Below are positions 8,891 through 16,667 of a DNA stretch of 64,000 bases, one piece after another. The notes below the pieces were generated by a model that saw only the letters and a list, made by a program, of their open reading frames with translations, made no database searches and was not told the DNA's origin. The position numbers and the translations under genes are program-made. This DNA is from Flavobacteriales bacterium. Lineage in GTDB: Bacteria > Bacteroidota > Bacteroidia > Flavobacteriales_F > PHOS-HE28. Position 1 is the stretch's first letter; every line of letters starts with the position of its first letter. The stretch spans positions 186,001 through 250,000 of the forward strand of contig JADJXH010000004.1 in NCBI GenBank assembly GCA_016715895.1, given 5' to 3'.

Positions 8891-9100
8891 CTAGGCCTTG
8901 CGGGCCCGGTCGTCCATGGCCTCCAGCTTGCCGCGCACCATGCGGCGCATGCCCCACATGGCCGCGGCGATCACGGGGAACCACAGCCAGCGCGCACCCT
9001 CCTGCCAGCCGTTCACGGCGATGGCCCAGATGGCGGCCAGCAGGGTGCCGATGGCCACGGCGAGCCAGAAATGCTCCATGAAGCGGTGGACCTTGCGCAT
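8891..9100 (-). CDS. Small two-helix membrane protein
   Basis: A 69-residue product with two hydrophobic segments (about 9-29, HFWLAVAIGTLLAAIWAIAV, and 36-49, WLWFPVIAAAMWGM) and a basic C-terminus (MRRMVRGKLEAM). It lies between lptC and the CNNM gene on the same strand with 6-bp and 8-bp gaps, so it is almost certainly co-transcribed. I do not recognise a named family. The tight packing and clean two-helix hairpin make it likely to be real rather than a chance frame. Confidence 0.75.
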   Translation of the reverse strand: MRKVHRFMEHFWLAVAIGTLLAAIWAIAVNGWQEGARWLWFPVIAAAMWGMRRMVRGKLEAMDDRARKA

Positions 9101-9106
9101 GGCGGG

Positions 9107-9691
9107 TCAGGGGGCCTGGGTGGCGAAGGTATCGCCCGTGGCGACAACGAAGGTGCCGGTGATGCGCGTGATGGTGTAGCGGCTGAAGTCCTCATTGGCC
9201 TCCAGGCCCACCCCATGGATGACGTCGGTGCCGCGGGCGATGCGGACCGGCCGGTCGGTGTGCACCCGTCCGCTGTCCTGGCGCCACACCAGGTGCTCGG
9301 TCTCCAGCCGTTCGCCGCGGGCGTTGGTGAACACGACGTTCTCGCTGACCTCCATGCGCTTCTCGGCCGGCAGGATCACGCCACGCCGGGCGGTGAGGAC
9401 GCTGCCGGGCCTGCCGGTGCGGTCGAAGAACGTCAGCTCCAGGCCCTCGCTCAGCTCGGTGCGGCGCCTGTCCTTGGCAAGGTGTTCGGCGATGCGGCCT
9501 GCACGCAACCGGTTCTGCAGGCGACCGCTGTCGGTGAAGAGGTACTCGGCATCACTGGTGATGCGGTCCGGCGCGTCGGCGGCCACCTCCACGGCGGCCA
9601 CACGGTCCAGGTCGTTGGTGCAGGCCACGGGCAAGGTGGCCAGCGCGCCGAGGACGAGCCAGGGCAGGGGGCGGCCCGCGCCCGGGGTCAT
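9107..9691 (-). CDS. lptC: LPS export protein LptC-like lipoprotein
   Basis: LptC-like proteins receive lipopolysaccharide from the LptBFG ATPase and pass it to the LptA bridge. The product is 194 residues. It begins with a lipoprotein signal whose lipobox ends PVAC (about residue 24), so it would be lipid-anchored instead of bitopic as in Escherichia coli. The remainder is a beta-rich OstA/LptC fold, with repeated pieces such as LTARRGVILPAEKRMEVSEN and VVFTNARGERLETEHLVW. The ATG at 9691 overlaps the stop of the upstream outer-membrane protein gene by 4 bp, which fixes the start. The position between coaX/OMP and the CNNM/ppiD genes matches the family's usual neighbourhood in this phylum. 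Confidence 0.88.
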   Translation of the reverse strand: MTPGAGRPLPWLVLGALATLPVACTNDLDRVAAVEVAADAPDRITSDAEYLFTDSGRLQNRLRAGRIAEHLAKDRRRTELSEGLELTFFDRTGRPGSVLTARRGVILPAEKRMEVSENVVFTNARGERLETEHLVWRQDSGRVHTDRPVRIARGTDVIHGVGLEANEDFSRYTITRITGTFVVATGDTFATQAP

Positions 9692-11043
9692 TCGATGCGG
9701 CGCTTTCGGAACCACACCTCGCGGATGTCCGGGGTGATGGTGAAGCCCACGTACAGGTCGAGGAATCCCTCGCTGATCCGACCCGCTGCGGGGGTGGTGC
9801 GCTGGCCCAGGTCCGCTCCGATGGTGAAGCGTGAGCGCGTCATGGAGCCCATCAGGGGCAGCGACAGACCGGCGCTCACCGCGGTCTCGCGCAAGGCCTC
9901 GCCGCCCACGCGGAGGTAATCCTGAGCATGGCGCAGGCCAAGGCGGTAGGTGGTGCGGCCCAGGAAGGAGCCGTTGCGCAGGCCGAGGGGGGTCCAGGCC
10001 GCGCCGACGGCATACGCGATGCTCGGCCCAAGGTCCTCCGGCAGGCTGTAGCCCTCCACGTCCAGACGCAGGCTGCTCCAGTCACGCAGACGGGCCTCGG
10101 CCGTCACGGTCCAGGTGGGGCTCACGAGCCCCACGCCCAGCCCCCAGGCGGTGGGAAGGCCCACGGTGCCCCGGGCCCCGTCCGAGAAGACGATGGTGTC
10201 GCGGAAGGTCTCCACCCCCGTGGTGGTGGCCGTGAAGGAGTTCACGAGCTCGGTGCGGCGCGCGCTGATGGCCAGGCCGGGGTCGACGCTCAGGGCCACG
10301 GTGTACCGGAGCGGCTCCTCGTCCAGCGTGGTGCGGCGGCGCAGGTCGCCGAGGTATTGCAGGCCGATGGTGGCCCCGGGCCCCCGCATCACCAGCGAGG
10401 AGAAGGCCTGGGTGTTGAGGTAGTTGGCGCCCTCGGGGTAGTAGGCCTTGCGGGTGCGCTCGATGCCACCGAAGAGGTACATGAAATTCGCCCCGGCGGT
10501 GAGCTTGTGCCCGTTGCCCAGGGAGTCGCGCTGCTGCCACACCGTGGCCCCCACCCCGGCGAAGGCCTTGTTCAGGCCTCCGGAACCCTCGTACGTGTAG
10601 CGCACGGTGCTTCCGTCGGGCAGGGTGCCACTGTCGCTGATGCGGTAGCCCACATCGGTGAACGGGGAAAGGCCCACCGCAAGACCGGCCTTGCCTCTGG
10701 CGAAGGGGATCCCGACGCTGAGGCCCAGGGGCCGCACGGCGCCGCGCTGCTGTTCACCTTCATCGGAACGCAGGCGCACCCAACGGGCGAGGCCTCCGAT
10801 CTCGAAGGTGGGCTTCAGCAGATGGGCGTAACTGGCGGGCTGCTGGGCACTGACGCTGTAGGGATCGGTGGCGGCCACGCCCACCCCGCCCATGGCGGCC
10901 TGCACCACCTGGTTGGTGTTCAGCAGGTCGCCGAAGCCGTAGGAACTGTACGGCGATTCATCGCTTTCCTGCGCCTGCATCGGCCGCGGGCCCGCCAGTC
11001 CCAGGACCGCGAGGATGGAGGCGGTGATGCGCGAGCAGGACAT
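9688..11043 (-). CDS. Outer-membrane beta-barrel protein (FadL/OMPP1-like)
   Basis: A predicted exported outer-membrane barrel of 451 residues. A signal peptide (about 1-25, ending PRPMQAQ) is followed by a YSSYGFGDLL motif near the mature N-terminus and alternating beta strands with many Gly and aromatic residues, including ERTRKAYYPEG and TYRLGLRHAQDYLRVG. This resembles the FadL/OMPP1-type proteins often found between coaX and lptC in Flavobacteriales. An ATG at 11043 is preferred over a GTG three codons upstream. The 5' end, including the whole signal peptide, overlaps the 3' end of coaX by 86 bp. The substrate is unknown. Confidence 0.85.
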   Translation of the reverse strand: MSCSRITASILAVLGLAGPRPMQAQESDESPYSSYGFGDLLNTNQVVQAAMGGVGVAATDPYSVSAQQPASYAHLLKPTFEIGGLARWVRLRSDEGEQQRGAVRPLGLSVGIPFARGKAGLAVGLSPFTDVGYRISDSGTLPDGSTVRYTYEGSGGLNKAFAGVGATVWQQRDSLGNGHKLTAGANFMYLFGGIERTRKAYYPEGANYLNTQAFSSLVMRGPGATIGLQYLGDLRRRTTLDEEPLRYTVALSVDPGLAISARRTELVNSFTATTTGVETFRDTIVFSDGARGTVGLPTAWGLGVGLVSPTWTVTAEARLRDWSSLRLDVEGYSLPEDLGPSIAYAVGAAWTPLGLRNGSFLGRTTYRLGLRHAQDYLRVGGEALRETAVSAGLSLPLMGSMTRSRFTIGADLGQRTTPAAGRISEGFLDLYVGFTITPDIREVWFRKRRIE

Positions 11044-11761
11044 GGAGGCCACGAAGGGTCAGGAGCGGGTCGGCAAAGATGCCACTTTTGAGGGCCGCAG
11101 CGTAGCCGGGCGCAGCGCCGCCGGTGAGCACAACGGCCAGGTCAGGGTGTTGTTGCCGCAACTCACCGATCATTCCGCTCAGTTCGAACCGCACGCCGTG
11201 GTGGATGCCCGAGGCCAGGCCCCCCTGCGTGTCGGCACCCACGAGGGCTGGTCGACCGGGATCCTCCACCAGGGGGAGGCGCGCGCTGTACCGATGCATG
11301 GCCTGGCCGCGCATGCGGGGTCCGGGGCTGATGGCCCCCCCCACGAAGCCGGAGCCGGGGATCACCAGGTCGTAGGTGATGCAGGTGCCCAGGTCGATGG
11401 CCAGGGCGGGACGATGGGGGAACAGGTGGTGCAACGCGGCCGCGTTGGCCAGGCGGTCCACCCCCAAGGTGCCGGGGCTCGCATAGGCGTTGGGCACAGG
11501 CGCGGGCGAGCCACCGGTGAGCTCCACCACGGGGGCATGCGCGTGGAGCAGCGGCAGCAGCGGGGCGACCGGGACGCCCACCGAGGCCACCGCGATGTGC
11601 ATGGGACGGTCGGCGCCCAGGAAGTCGCGCAGCACCAGCGGGTCGAGCCGCTCCACCCGGGTGAAGCGCAGCACCCGGGTGCCGCGGAACAGCGCCAGCT
11701 TCACCCGCGAGTTGCCGATGTCGACCACCAGGTCGAGGTCGGGTTGGTCCGTGGATCCCAT
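10958..11761 (-). CDS. coaX: Type III pantothenate kinase
   Basis: CoaX phosphorylates pantothenate, the first committed step of coenzyme A synthesis, and is the acetyl-CoA-insensitive type III enzyme. The product is 267 residues, close to the family's usual 250-260. The ASKHA-fold motifs are visible: phosphate-1 DIGNSRVKLALF (about 14-25), GVDRLANA, IDLGTCITYDL, and the late GGAAPGYAAAL. The last ~25 residues are a Gly/Pro/Ala-rich tail read from DNA that also encodes the signal peptide of the next gene, so the tail may be dispensable. It begins a five-gene reverse-strand run (coaX, OMP, lptC, small membrane protein, CNNM protein). Confidence 0.95.
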   Translation of the reverse strand: MGSTDQPDLDLVVDIGNSRVKLALFRGTRVLRFTRVERLDPLVLRDFLGADRPMHIAVASVGVPVAPLLPLLHAHAPVVELTGGSPAPVPNAYASPGTLGVDRLANAAALHHLFPHRPALAIDLGTCITYDLVIPGSGFVGGAISPGPRMRGQAMHRYSARLPLVEDPGRPALVGADTQGGLASGIHHGVRFELSGMIGELRQQHPDLAVVLTGGAAPGYAAALKSGIFADPLLTLRGLHVLLAHHRLHPRGPGTGGPAADAGAGKR

Positions 11762-11774
11762 CCTACTATCTTTG
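11744..11774 (+). promoter_or_regulatory. Promoter of tRNA-Phe
   Basis: TTG at 11744-11746 and TATCTTTG at 11767-11774, separated by 20 nt, match the Bacteroidota -33/-7 arrangement. They point toward the tRNA gene about 47 nt downstream. The element overlaps the 5' end of coaX on the opposite strand. Confidence 0.65.
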
Positions 11775-11821
11775 CCGCCCTTGTCCGCCGTCCTGTTCGG
11801 CAGGAAGCGGGCGAAACATAG

Positions 11822-11897
<76 letters not shown>

Positions 11898-11902
11898 CCC
11901 GG

Positions 11903-11924
11903 AGGCCGGTCGCATGACCGGCCT
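11903..11924. terminator. Terminator after tRNA-Phe
   Basis: A perfect 9-bp stem (11903-11911 with 11916-11924) with a 4-nt GCAT loop and a TT at the 3' side. It lies between the tRNA and the converging HD-domain gene, so it can serve both strands. Confidence 0.75.
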
Positions 11925-11931
11925 TCGGCGT

Positions 11932-12525
11932 TCAGGCGGGGTCGTGGTCGGCCAGCCAGCGCCGCAAGCCGTTGAGGTGCTCGGCCTTCAGGGGATCGCG
12001 CTCGCGCTGGTTGGTGGCGGTGAAGAAGCGGTGCTCCTCCAGAAAGCGCACCTGGATGCGGTTCCATTCCAACTCCGTGGAGAGCACGCCATAGGCCCGC
12101 AGCTCGGCGAACAACAAGGCCCCGATGCGCTCGAAATCCGTACGCCCGAGGTAGTCGAGGTCCGCATCGCACAGGATCCGCGAGAGGTCGTCCTCGGGCT
12201 GGTGCGGGATCCGCGTGGCCTGGATCATGGTGCACACCCGCTCCACCTGCCGCCCCTCGTAGCCGAACCCGGGCAGCGTCCTGCGGGCGATGGCGCAACT
12301 GGCGTCCTCGTGCTGCAGATCCTGCTCGGTGAATCCCGAATCGTGGTAGAGCGCGGCCGTCTTCAACAGCACAAGGTCCTCCCCTTCCACCCCTTCCTGC
12401 GCCGCGATGTCGATCACCGCGGCGTACACGTCCAGCGTGTGCTCCAGGCTGTGGTACGTGCGGCGGTCCGGAAGCTCCTCGCGGAGCTTCAGCAGGATGT
12501 AGGCTTTGGCGGCCTGATGATCCAT
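11932..12525 (-). CDS. HD-domain phosphohydrolase family protein
   Basis: A 197-residue soluble protein of the HD metal-dependent phosphohydrolase superfamily. The HD signature is visible: H in YHSLEHTLDVY (about 28-38), then the paired HD in AALYHDSGF (about 63-71), and later metal-ligand candidates in ILCDADLDYLGR. The substrate cannot be told from sequence; relatives hydrolyse nucleotides or their derivatives. The ATG at 12525 gives the compact family length; a longer frame would add 36 residues that overlap the divergent kinase gene. A TATCTTGG element (12536-12543, reverse) lies 10 nt upstream of the start. Confidence 0.85.
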   Translation of the reverse strand: MDHQAAKAYILLKLREELPDRRTYHSLEHTLDVYAAVIDIAAQEGVEGEDLVLLKTAALYHDSGFTEQDLQHEDASCAIARRTLPGFGYEGRQVERVCTMIQATRIPHQPEDDLSRILCDADLDYLGRTDFERIGALLFAELRAYGVLSTELEWNRIQVRFLEEHRFFTATNQRERDPLKAEHLNGLRRWLADHDPA

Positions 12526-12562
12526 GCGGCTGCGGCCAAGATAACGCCCCCCTGCACACCAG

Positions 12563-12570
12563 TACCTTCG
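12563..12570 (+). promoter_or_regulatory. -7 promoter element of the sensor kinase gene
   Basis: TACCTTCG, one base from TAnnTTTG, ends only 4 nt before the GTG start of the kinase. If used, transcription would begin at or next to the start codon, giving a leaderless or nearly leaderless mRNA. Confidence 0.5.
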
Positions 12571-12574
12571 TGCC

Positions 12575-13525
12575 GTGTTCCCGAAAGGCCACCGCCGCAC
12601 GCTCCTGCTCTTCGGCATCCTGGCGGTGTACATCGTGCTGCAATCGCTGTGGTGGGCCTACCTGCTGGTGCGCAAGGACCAGGAGATGCAGGGCCTGATC
12701 GATGCGTTCCACCTGGCCACGGGCACCGACCCCGGCCGCGCCGACCGCACCTTCCGCATGGTGGTGGGCGAGGGCAGTGTGTTCCTGGCCCTGCTCATCG
12801 CCGCGCTGGTGCTCACCTACCGGGCCATCCGGCGCGACCTGCAGCTGGCGCGCGCGCAGCGCAACTTCCTGCTGGCCGTCACCCACGAGCTGCGCACCCC
12901 CATCGCCGGGGCCAAGCTGAACGTGCAGACCCTCCAGCGCCACGCCCTGTCGCCCGAACAACGCGAGGCCCTCGCCGCGCGCGCCGTGGGCGACCTGGAC
13001 CGGCTGGCGGCGCTCACCGACAAGGTGCTTCTGGCGGCGCGGGCCGAGGAGACCGACCTGCCCCTGGAGGTGGGCCCCGTGGATGTGGCCTCCGTGCTGC
13101 GGCAGGCCGTGGACCAGGCGCACGGCACCGGCCTCGCCGGGCACGCGGTGGAGCTGGAGGCCCCGGACACGCTCACCGTACAGGCCGAGGCCCTCGCGTT
13201 GCGCTCGGTGCTGGACAATCTGCTGGAGAACGCCGGCAAGTACACCCCGCCCGGCAGCCGGGTGCGCGTGAGCCTGCGCCCGCAGGGCGGTGCCGCCGTG
13301 ATCGAAGTGGCCGATGAAGGCCCCGGCGTGCCCGAGGAGGAGCGCGAACGCATCTTCCATCGGCTCTACCGCGGGGGCGACGAGTCCACGCGGCGCGCAC
13401 AGGGCACCGGGCTCGGCCTCTACATCGCGCGGCGGCTCATGCGGCGCATGGGCGGCACCCTCACGGTGCGCAACGCCCCGCAGGGGGGGGCTATCTTCGC
13501 GGCCTCCTTCCCCACCGCCTCCTGA
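12575..13525 (+). CDS. Sensor histidine kinase
   Basis: A membrane-bound two-component sensor kinase of 316 residues. Two transmembrane segments (about 9-31 and 66-84) bracket a short periplasmic loop of about 35 residues, so the input may be the membrane itself or a partner protein. The HisKA helix carries H104 in FLLAVTHELRTP. The ATPase domain has the N-box LDNLLENAGKYTP, the G1 box DEGPGVP, the F box IFHRLYRG and the G2 box GTGLGLYIARRL. No response regulator is adjacent. The stop and the start of gpmI overlap (TGATG), so the two are probably co-translated. The start is a GTG, supported by the -7 element just upstream. Confidence 0.93.
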   Translation: MFPKGHRRTLLLFGILAVYIVLQSLWWAYLLVRKDQEMQGLIDAFHLATGTDPGRADRTFRMVVGEGSVFLALLIAALVLTYRAIRRDLQLARAQRNFLLAVTHELRTPIAGAKLNVQTLQRHALSPEQREALAARAVGDLDRLAALTDKVLLAARAEETDLPLEVGPVDVASVLRQAVDQAHGTGLAGHAVELEAPDTLTVQAEALALRSVLDNLLENAGKYTPPGSRVRVSLRPQGGAAVIEVADEGPGVPEEERERIFHRLYRGGDESTRRAQGTGLGLYIARRLMRRMGGTLTVRNAPQGGAIFAASFPTAS

Positions 13526-15057
13526 TGCCCGCAACCCGCAAAATCGCCCTGGTCGTGCTCGACGGCTGGGGCATCGGCGCCGGCGACCGCACCGACGCGA
13601 TCGCGCAGGCCCGCACGCCGCGTTTCACGGAACTGCTGGCCACCTGCCCGCACGCCACCCTGCGCACCGACGGTGAGCACGTGGGCCTGCCCGCCGGCCA
13701 GATGGGCAACAGCGAAGTGGGCCACCTGAACATCGGCGCGGGCCGCGTGGTGTACCAGGACCTTCTGCGCGTGGACAAGGCCGTGGAGGACGGTTCCCTG
13801 GCGCGCAACGCCGTGCTGCAGGAGGCGTTCCGGACAGCCTGCGCCCCCGGTGTCCGGCTGCACTTCATCGGGCTGCTCAGCAAGGGCGGCGTGCACAGCC
13901 ACCAGGACCACCTGCGCGCGCTGTGCCACGCGGCCATGGACGCGGGCGTGCCGCAGGTGTTCGTGCACGCTTTCACGGACGGGCGCGACGCGGACCCGAA
14001 GAGCGGACTGGGCTATTTGCGCAACTTCCTCGCCGGGGTGCAGGGGCTGCCGGTGCACATCGCCAGCGTGGTGGGCCGCTACTACGCCATGGACCGCGAC
14101 AAGCGCTGGGAGCGGGTGAAGCGCGCCTACGACCTGCTCGTCCACGGCACGGGCACGGCGGTGGCCGACGCCACGGAGGCCTACACGCGCAGCTACGCCG
14201 AAGGCATCACCGACGAGTTCATCGTGCCGCACGTGATCACGGGACCCGACGGTGCGCCGCTCGCCATCATCCGCCCCGGCGACGTGGTGATCTGCTTCAA
14301 CTTCCGCACCGACCGCTGCCGCGAGATCACCCAGGCCCTCACGCAGCAGCCCTTCCCAGAGCACGGCATGGCGCCGCTCCCGCTGCACTACGTCACCCTC
14401 ACCGAGTACGACCCCACCTACCGCGATGTGCGCGTGGTGCTGGGCAAGGACGAGTTGCCGATGACGCTGGGCGAAACGGTGAGCGCGGCGGGGCTGCGGC
14501 AGGTGCGCGCGGCGGAGACGGAGAAGTACCCGCACGTCACCTTCTTCTTCAGCGGCGGGCGCGAAGCGCCATACCCCGGCGAGGAGCGCATCCTGGTGGC
14601 CAGCCCCAAGGTGGCCACCTACGACCTGCAGCCCGAGATGAGCGCGCCGGAACTGGCCGACCGCGTGGCGCAGGCGCTCACGCCCGATGGTCCCGATCTG
14701 GTGATCCTCAACTTCGCCAACCCGGACATGGTGGGCCACACGGGCGTGTTCAGCGCGGTGGTGAAGGCCGTGGAGACCACGGACACCTGCCTGGGCCGCG
14801 TGGTGGACGCCGGCCGGGCGGCGGGCTACAGCTTCGTGATCATCGCCGACCACGGCAACGCGGACAAGGCCCTGAACCCCGACGGTTCGCCCAACACCGC
14901 CCACAGCACCAACCCGGTGCCCATCGTGTTGGTGGACGACCGGCGATGCACGCTGCGCGATGGGATCCTGGCCGATGTGGCGCCCACCCTGCTGCAGCTC
15001 ATGGGCCTTCCCCAGCCCGCGCAGATGACCGGGCGCTCGCTCGTGGTGGCCGGGTGA
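13525..15057 (+). CDS. gpmI: 2,3-bisphosphoglycerate-independent phosphoglycerate mutase
   Basis: This glycolytic enzyme interconverts 3- and 2-phosphoglycerate using two manganese ions and a phosphoserine intermediate. The product is 510 residues, the normal length. The catalytic serine is S63 in GQMGNSEVGHLNIGAG, a first metal ligand is D13 in VLDGWG, and the C-terminal metal motif is ADHGNAD. HSTNPVP and FVHAFTDGRD are also diagnostic. The start overlaps the stop of the sensor kinase. The last bases of the gene belong to a 16-bp direct repeat that reappears 1.6 kb downstream. Confidence 0.98.
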   Translation: MPATRKIALVVLDGWGIGAGDRTDAIAQARTPRFTELLATCPHATLRTDGEHVGLPAGQMGNSEVGHLNIGAGRVVYQDLLRVDKAVEDGSLARNAVLQEAFRTACAPGVRLHFIGLLSKGGVHSHQDHLRALCHAAMDAGVPQVFVHAFTDGRDADPKSGLGYLRNFLAGVQGLPVHIASVVGRYYAMDRDKRWERVKRAYDLLVHGTGTAVADATEAYTRSYAEGITDEFIVPHVITGPDGAPLAIIRPGDVVICFNFRTDRCREITQALTQQPFPEHGMAPLPLHYVTLTEYDPTYRDVRVVLGKDELPMTLGETVSAAGLRQVRAAETEKYPHVTFFFSGGREAPYPGEERILVASPKVATYDLQPEMSAPELADRVAQALTPDGPDLVILNFANPDMVGHTGVFSAVVKAVETTDTCLGRVVDAGRAAGYSFVIIADHGNADKALNPDGSPNTAHSTNPVPIVLVDDRRCTLRDGILADVAPTLLQLMGLPQPAQMTGRSLVVAG

Positions 15058-15061
15058 GGGT
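15046..15061. repeat. 16-bp direct repeat, copy 1 (3' end of gpmI)
   Basis: GTGGCCGGGTGAGGGT, covering the last codons and stop of gpmI, recurs exactly at 16649-16664. The two copies bracket a segment holding a T9SS protein gene and a sorting-domain remnant. Confidence 0.85.
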
Positions 15062-15067
15062 GCCCGT

Positions 15068-16444
15068 TCAGTGCTTGATGAAGCGTGCGGAACCCCGGCG
15101 GCCGTGCTGGTCCTCCACCCGTACCAGGTAACAGCCGGCCGGCCACGTGGCCACCTCCAGCGTCATCGCGCTCCGCGCCCGTAGCGCCTGGCGATGCACC
15201 ACGCGCCCCAGAGCATCCTGCACCTCCACCGTGCGGAGGACCCCACCTACTGACAAGGCCACCTGCACCAGTTCCGTGGCCGGGTTGGGGTGGATCGAGA
15301 TCGGCACGGCCACACCCCGCTCTGGAAGCCCCGTGCTCACCTGCACACACGTGTCCGGCTCCACCGTGTCCAAGTCCAGGTAGCCCACGAACTCATAGGC
15401 CAGTTGCGGGTTCTGCGGAGGGAGCACCATGTACAGGTCGTTCTGGAAGAAGGCCATCTCCCCATGATCCGAATACATGTGCCCGCCCAAGGCGCAGAGC
15501 TGCTGCCCGTCATAGCGCAGTACTCCGTATAAGGTGGTGTCCCCCACGAAGTGGTACACCCCGCTGATGTACAGCGCGCCCGCATGCACCTGGATGTCCG
15601 TCACGCTGCCCTCGAAGTCCACCTCGGGAAAGAACGGATGCCATGCCGTGCCGTCCCACACCTGCAGGTGGTCGCTGTACACATCGGGATCCGACCCGTT
15701 CAGGAAGAAACCGCCCACATACAGGGAGTCCCCATAGCCGCACAGGGTGGACACGAAGTTGCCGCCCACGCCGCCGGCCAGGCCCTCCCACTGGTCCACC
15801 CCATCAAAGGACACGATCTTGCGGGTGCCCAACACCTGGAACACCCCGCCGAAGTAATAGCGGTCCTTCCACAAGGCGGCACCGTACACCGAGGCCGGCA
15901 GCGTCCAGGGCGCGTTCGGCAGGGGGCGCAGCGAATCCATCCGCCACTCCCGCACCCCGGGCATGTACTGGCCGTTCACCGTGCTGGCCACCCCGCCCAC
16001 GAACAGGCGGTCATGCACTGGGAGAATTGCTAGTGGACCATCCATCACACCCATGCCGTGCCATTGCCCGTTGGCCAGGTACACCCCATCCCCCCAGTCA
16101 TCGACCCATTGGAAACCACTACAGAATGGCCCGATGAACAGCGTATCATGAAACCAAGCCATGGTTGACATGTTGCATCCCAGCGAATTCAATGGGAAGC
16201 CATCACCACCCGCAAGGTCATCCACAGTCCAAGCTGCGCCATCCCACGCAGCCAAACCATGCGCGGGAATACTATCTGCACCGCAATACCGGAAGTTGCC
16301 ACCGACCACGAGTTCTGTGGAGTCCGGAGTGATGGCTAACGAGTAAGCCATCCAACTGACACCACCATCCATGGTCAACCACTGACCACTGACCGACATG
16401 GTGCAAACCAAGCCAACAAGGCCAAGCGTACGAAATGAGGTCAT
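15068..16444 (-). CDS. T9SS type A sorted surface protein with Kelch-like/beta-propeller repeats
   Basis: A predicted secreted protein of 458 residues. A signal peptide (about 1-20, ending SVSGQ) is followed by repeated segments of the LFVGGVAST / LYVGGFFLNG / LYISGVYHFVG type alternating with VWDGTAW phrases, typical of beta-propeller or Kelch-like domains. The C-terminal ~80 residues form a type A T9SS sorting domain (IHPNPATELVQVAL, VEVQDALGRVVHRQ, WPAGCYLVRVEDQ). It would be exported across the outer membrane by the type IX system and fixed to the cell surface. The 5' third (about 16.0-16.4 kb) is visibly less GC-rich than the neighbourhood. The start overlaps the stop of an upstream sorting-domain fragment by 4 bp. 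Confidence 0.85.
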   Translation of the reverse strand: MTSFRTLGLVGLVCTMSVSGQWLTMDGGVSWMAYSLAITPDSTELVVGGNFRYCGADSIPAHGLAAWDGAAWTVDDLAGGDGFPLNSLGCNMSTMAWFHDTLFIGPFCSGFQWVDDWGDGVYLANGQWHGMGVMDGPLAILPVHDRLFVGGVASTVNGQYMPGVREWRMDSLRPLPNAPWTLPASVYGAALWKDRYYFGGVFQVLGTRKIVSFDGVDQWEGLAGGVGGNFVSTLCGYGDSLYVGGFFLNGSDPDVYSDHLQVWDGTAWHPFFPEVDFEGSVTDIQVHAGALYISGVYHFVGDTTLYGVLRYDGQQLCALGGHMYSDHGEMAFFQNDLYMVLPPQNPQLAYEFVGYLDLDTVEPDTCVQVSTGLPERGVAVPISIHPNPATELVQVALSVGGVLRTVEVQDALGRVVHRQALRARSAMTLEVATWPAGCYLVRVEDQHGRRGSARFIKH

Positions 16445-16647
16445 TGCTTCACGAATCGGGCCAGCGAGATCCGACCCTCCCGGTCAGTAGCTCGCACAAC
16501 ATAGACACCGGCGGAGAGCCGGGAGACATCGAGCTCGGCACTTCCCTTAGTGCGCGTGATCTCGGTACTGCACGTCCTTCCGCGCAGGTCGAACACCGCC
16601 ACCGATATCAGTTCCTTACCACGAGAGAGGCCGACGCTGTTGTTCAT
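16441..16647 (-). pseudogene. Remnant T9SS type A sorting domain
   Basis: A 68-codon frame that encodes only a sorting domain: VAVFDLRGRTCSTEI, LDVSRLSAGVYVVRATD and RISLARFVKQ match the conserved C-terminal pattern. It has no signal peptide and no passenger domain, so it cannot be secreted as it stands. It is best read as the 3' end of a lost gene, cut off exactly where the second 16-bp direct repeat begins. An ATG happens to lie at the break, and its stop overlaps the next gene's start (ATGA), so some translation could persist. Confidence 0.75.
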
Positions 16648-16648
16648 C

Positions 16649-16664
16649 GTGGCCGGGTGAGGGT
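16649..16664. repeat. 16-bp direct repeat, copy 2
   Basis: Exact copy of 15046-15061, here in the gap between the sorting-domain remnant and the first choice-of-anchor-L gene. It looks like a displaced piece of the gpmI 3' end. Confidence 0.85.
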
Positions 16665-16667
16665 CCG

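Noticed and set aside
6129..8894. 921-codon open frame opposite the ppiD-type and CNNM genes
   Set aside because: It runs across two well-supported genes on the other strand and encodes repetitive His/Gly/Leu-rich sequence with no domain.
15046..16664. Insertion sequence between the 16-bp direct repeats
   Set aside because: No transposase and no terminal inverted repeats; the enclosed genes are surface-protein genes, so recombination is a simpler reading than transposition.
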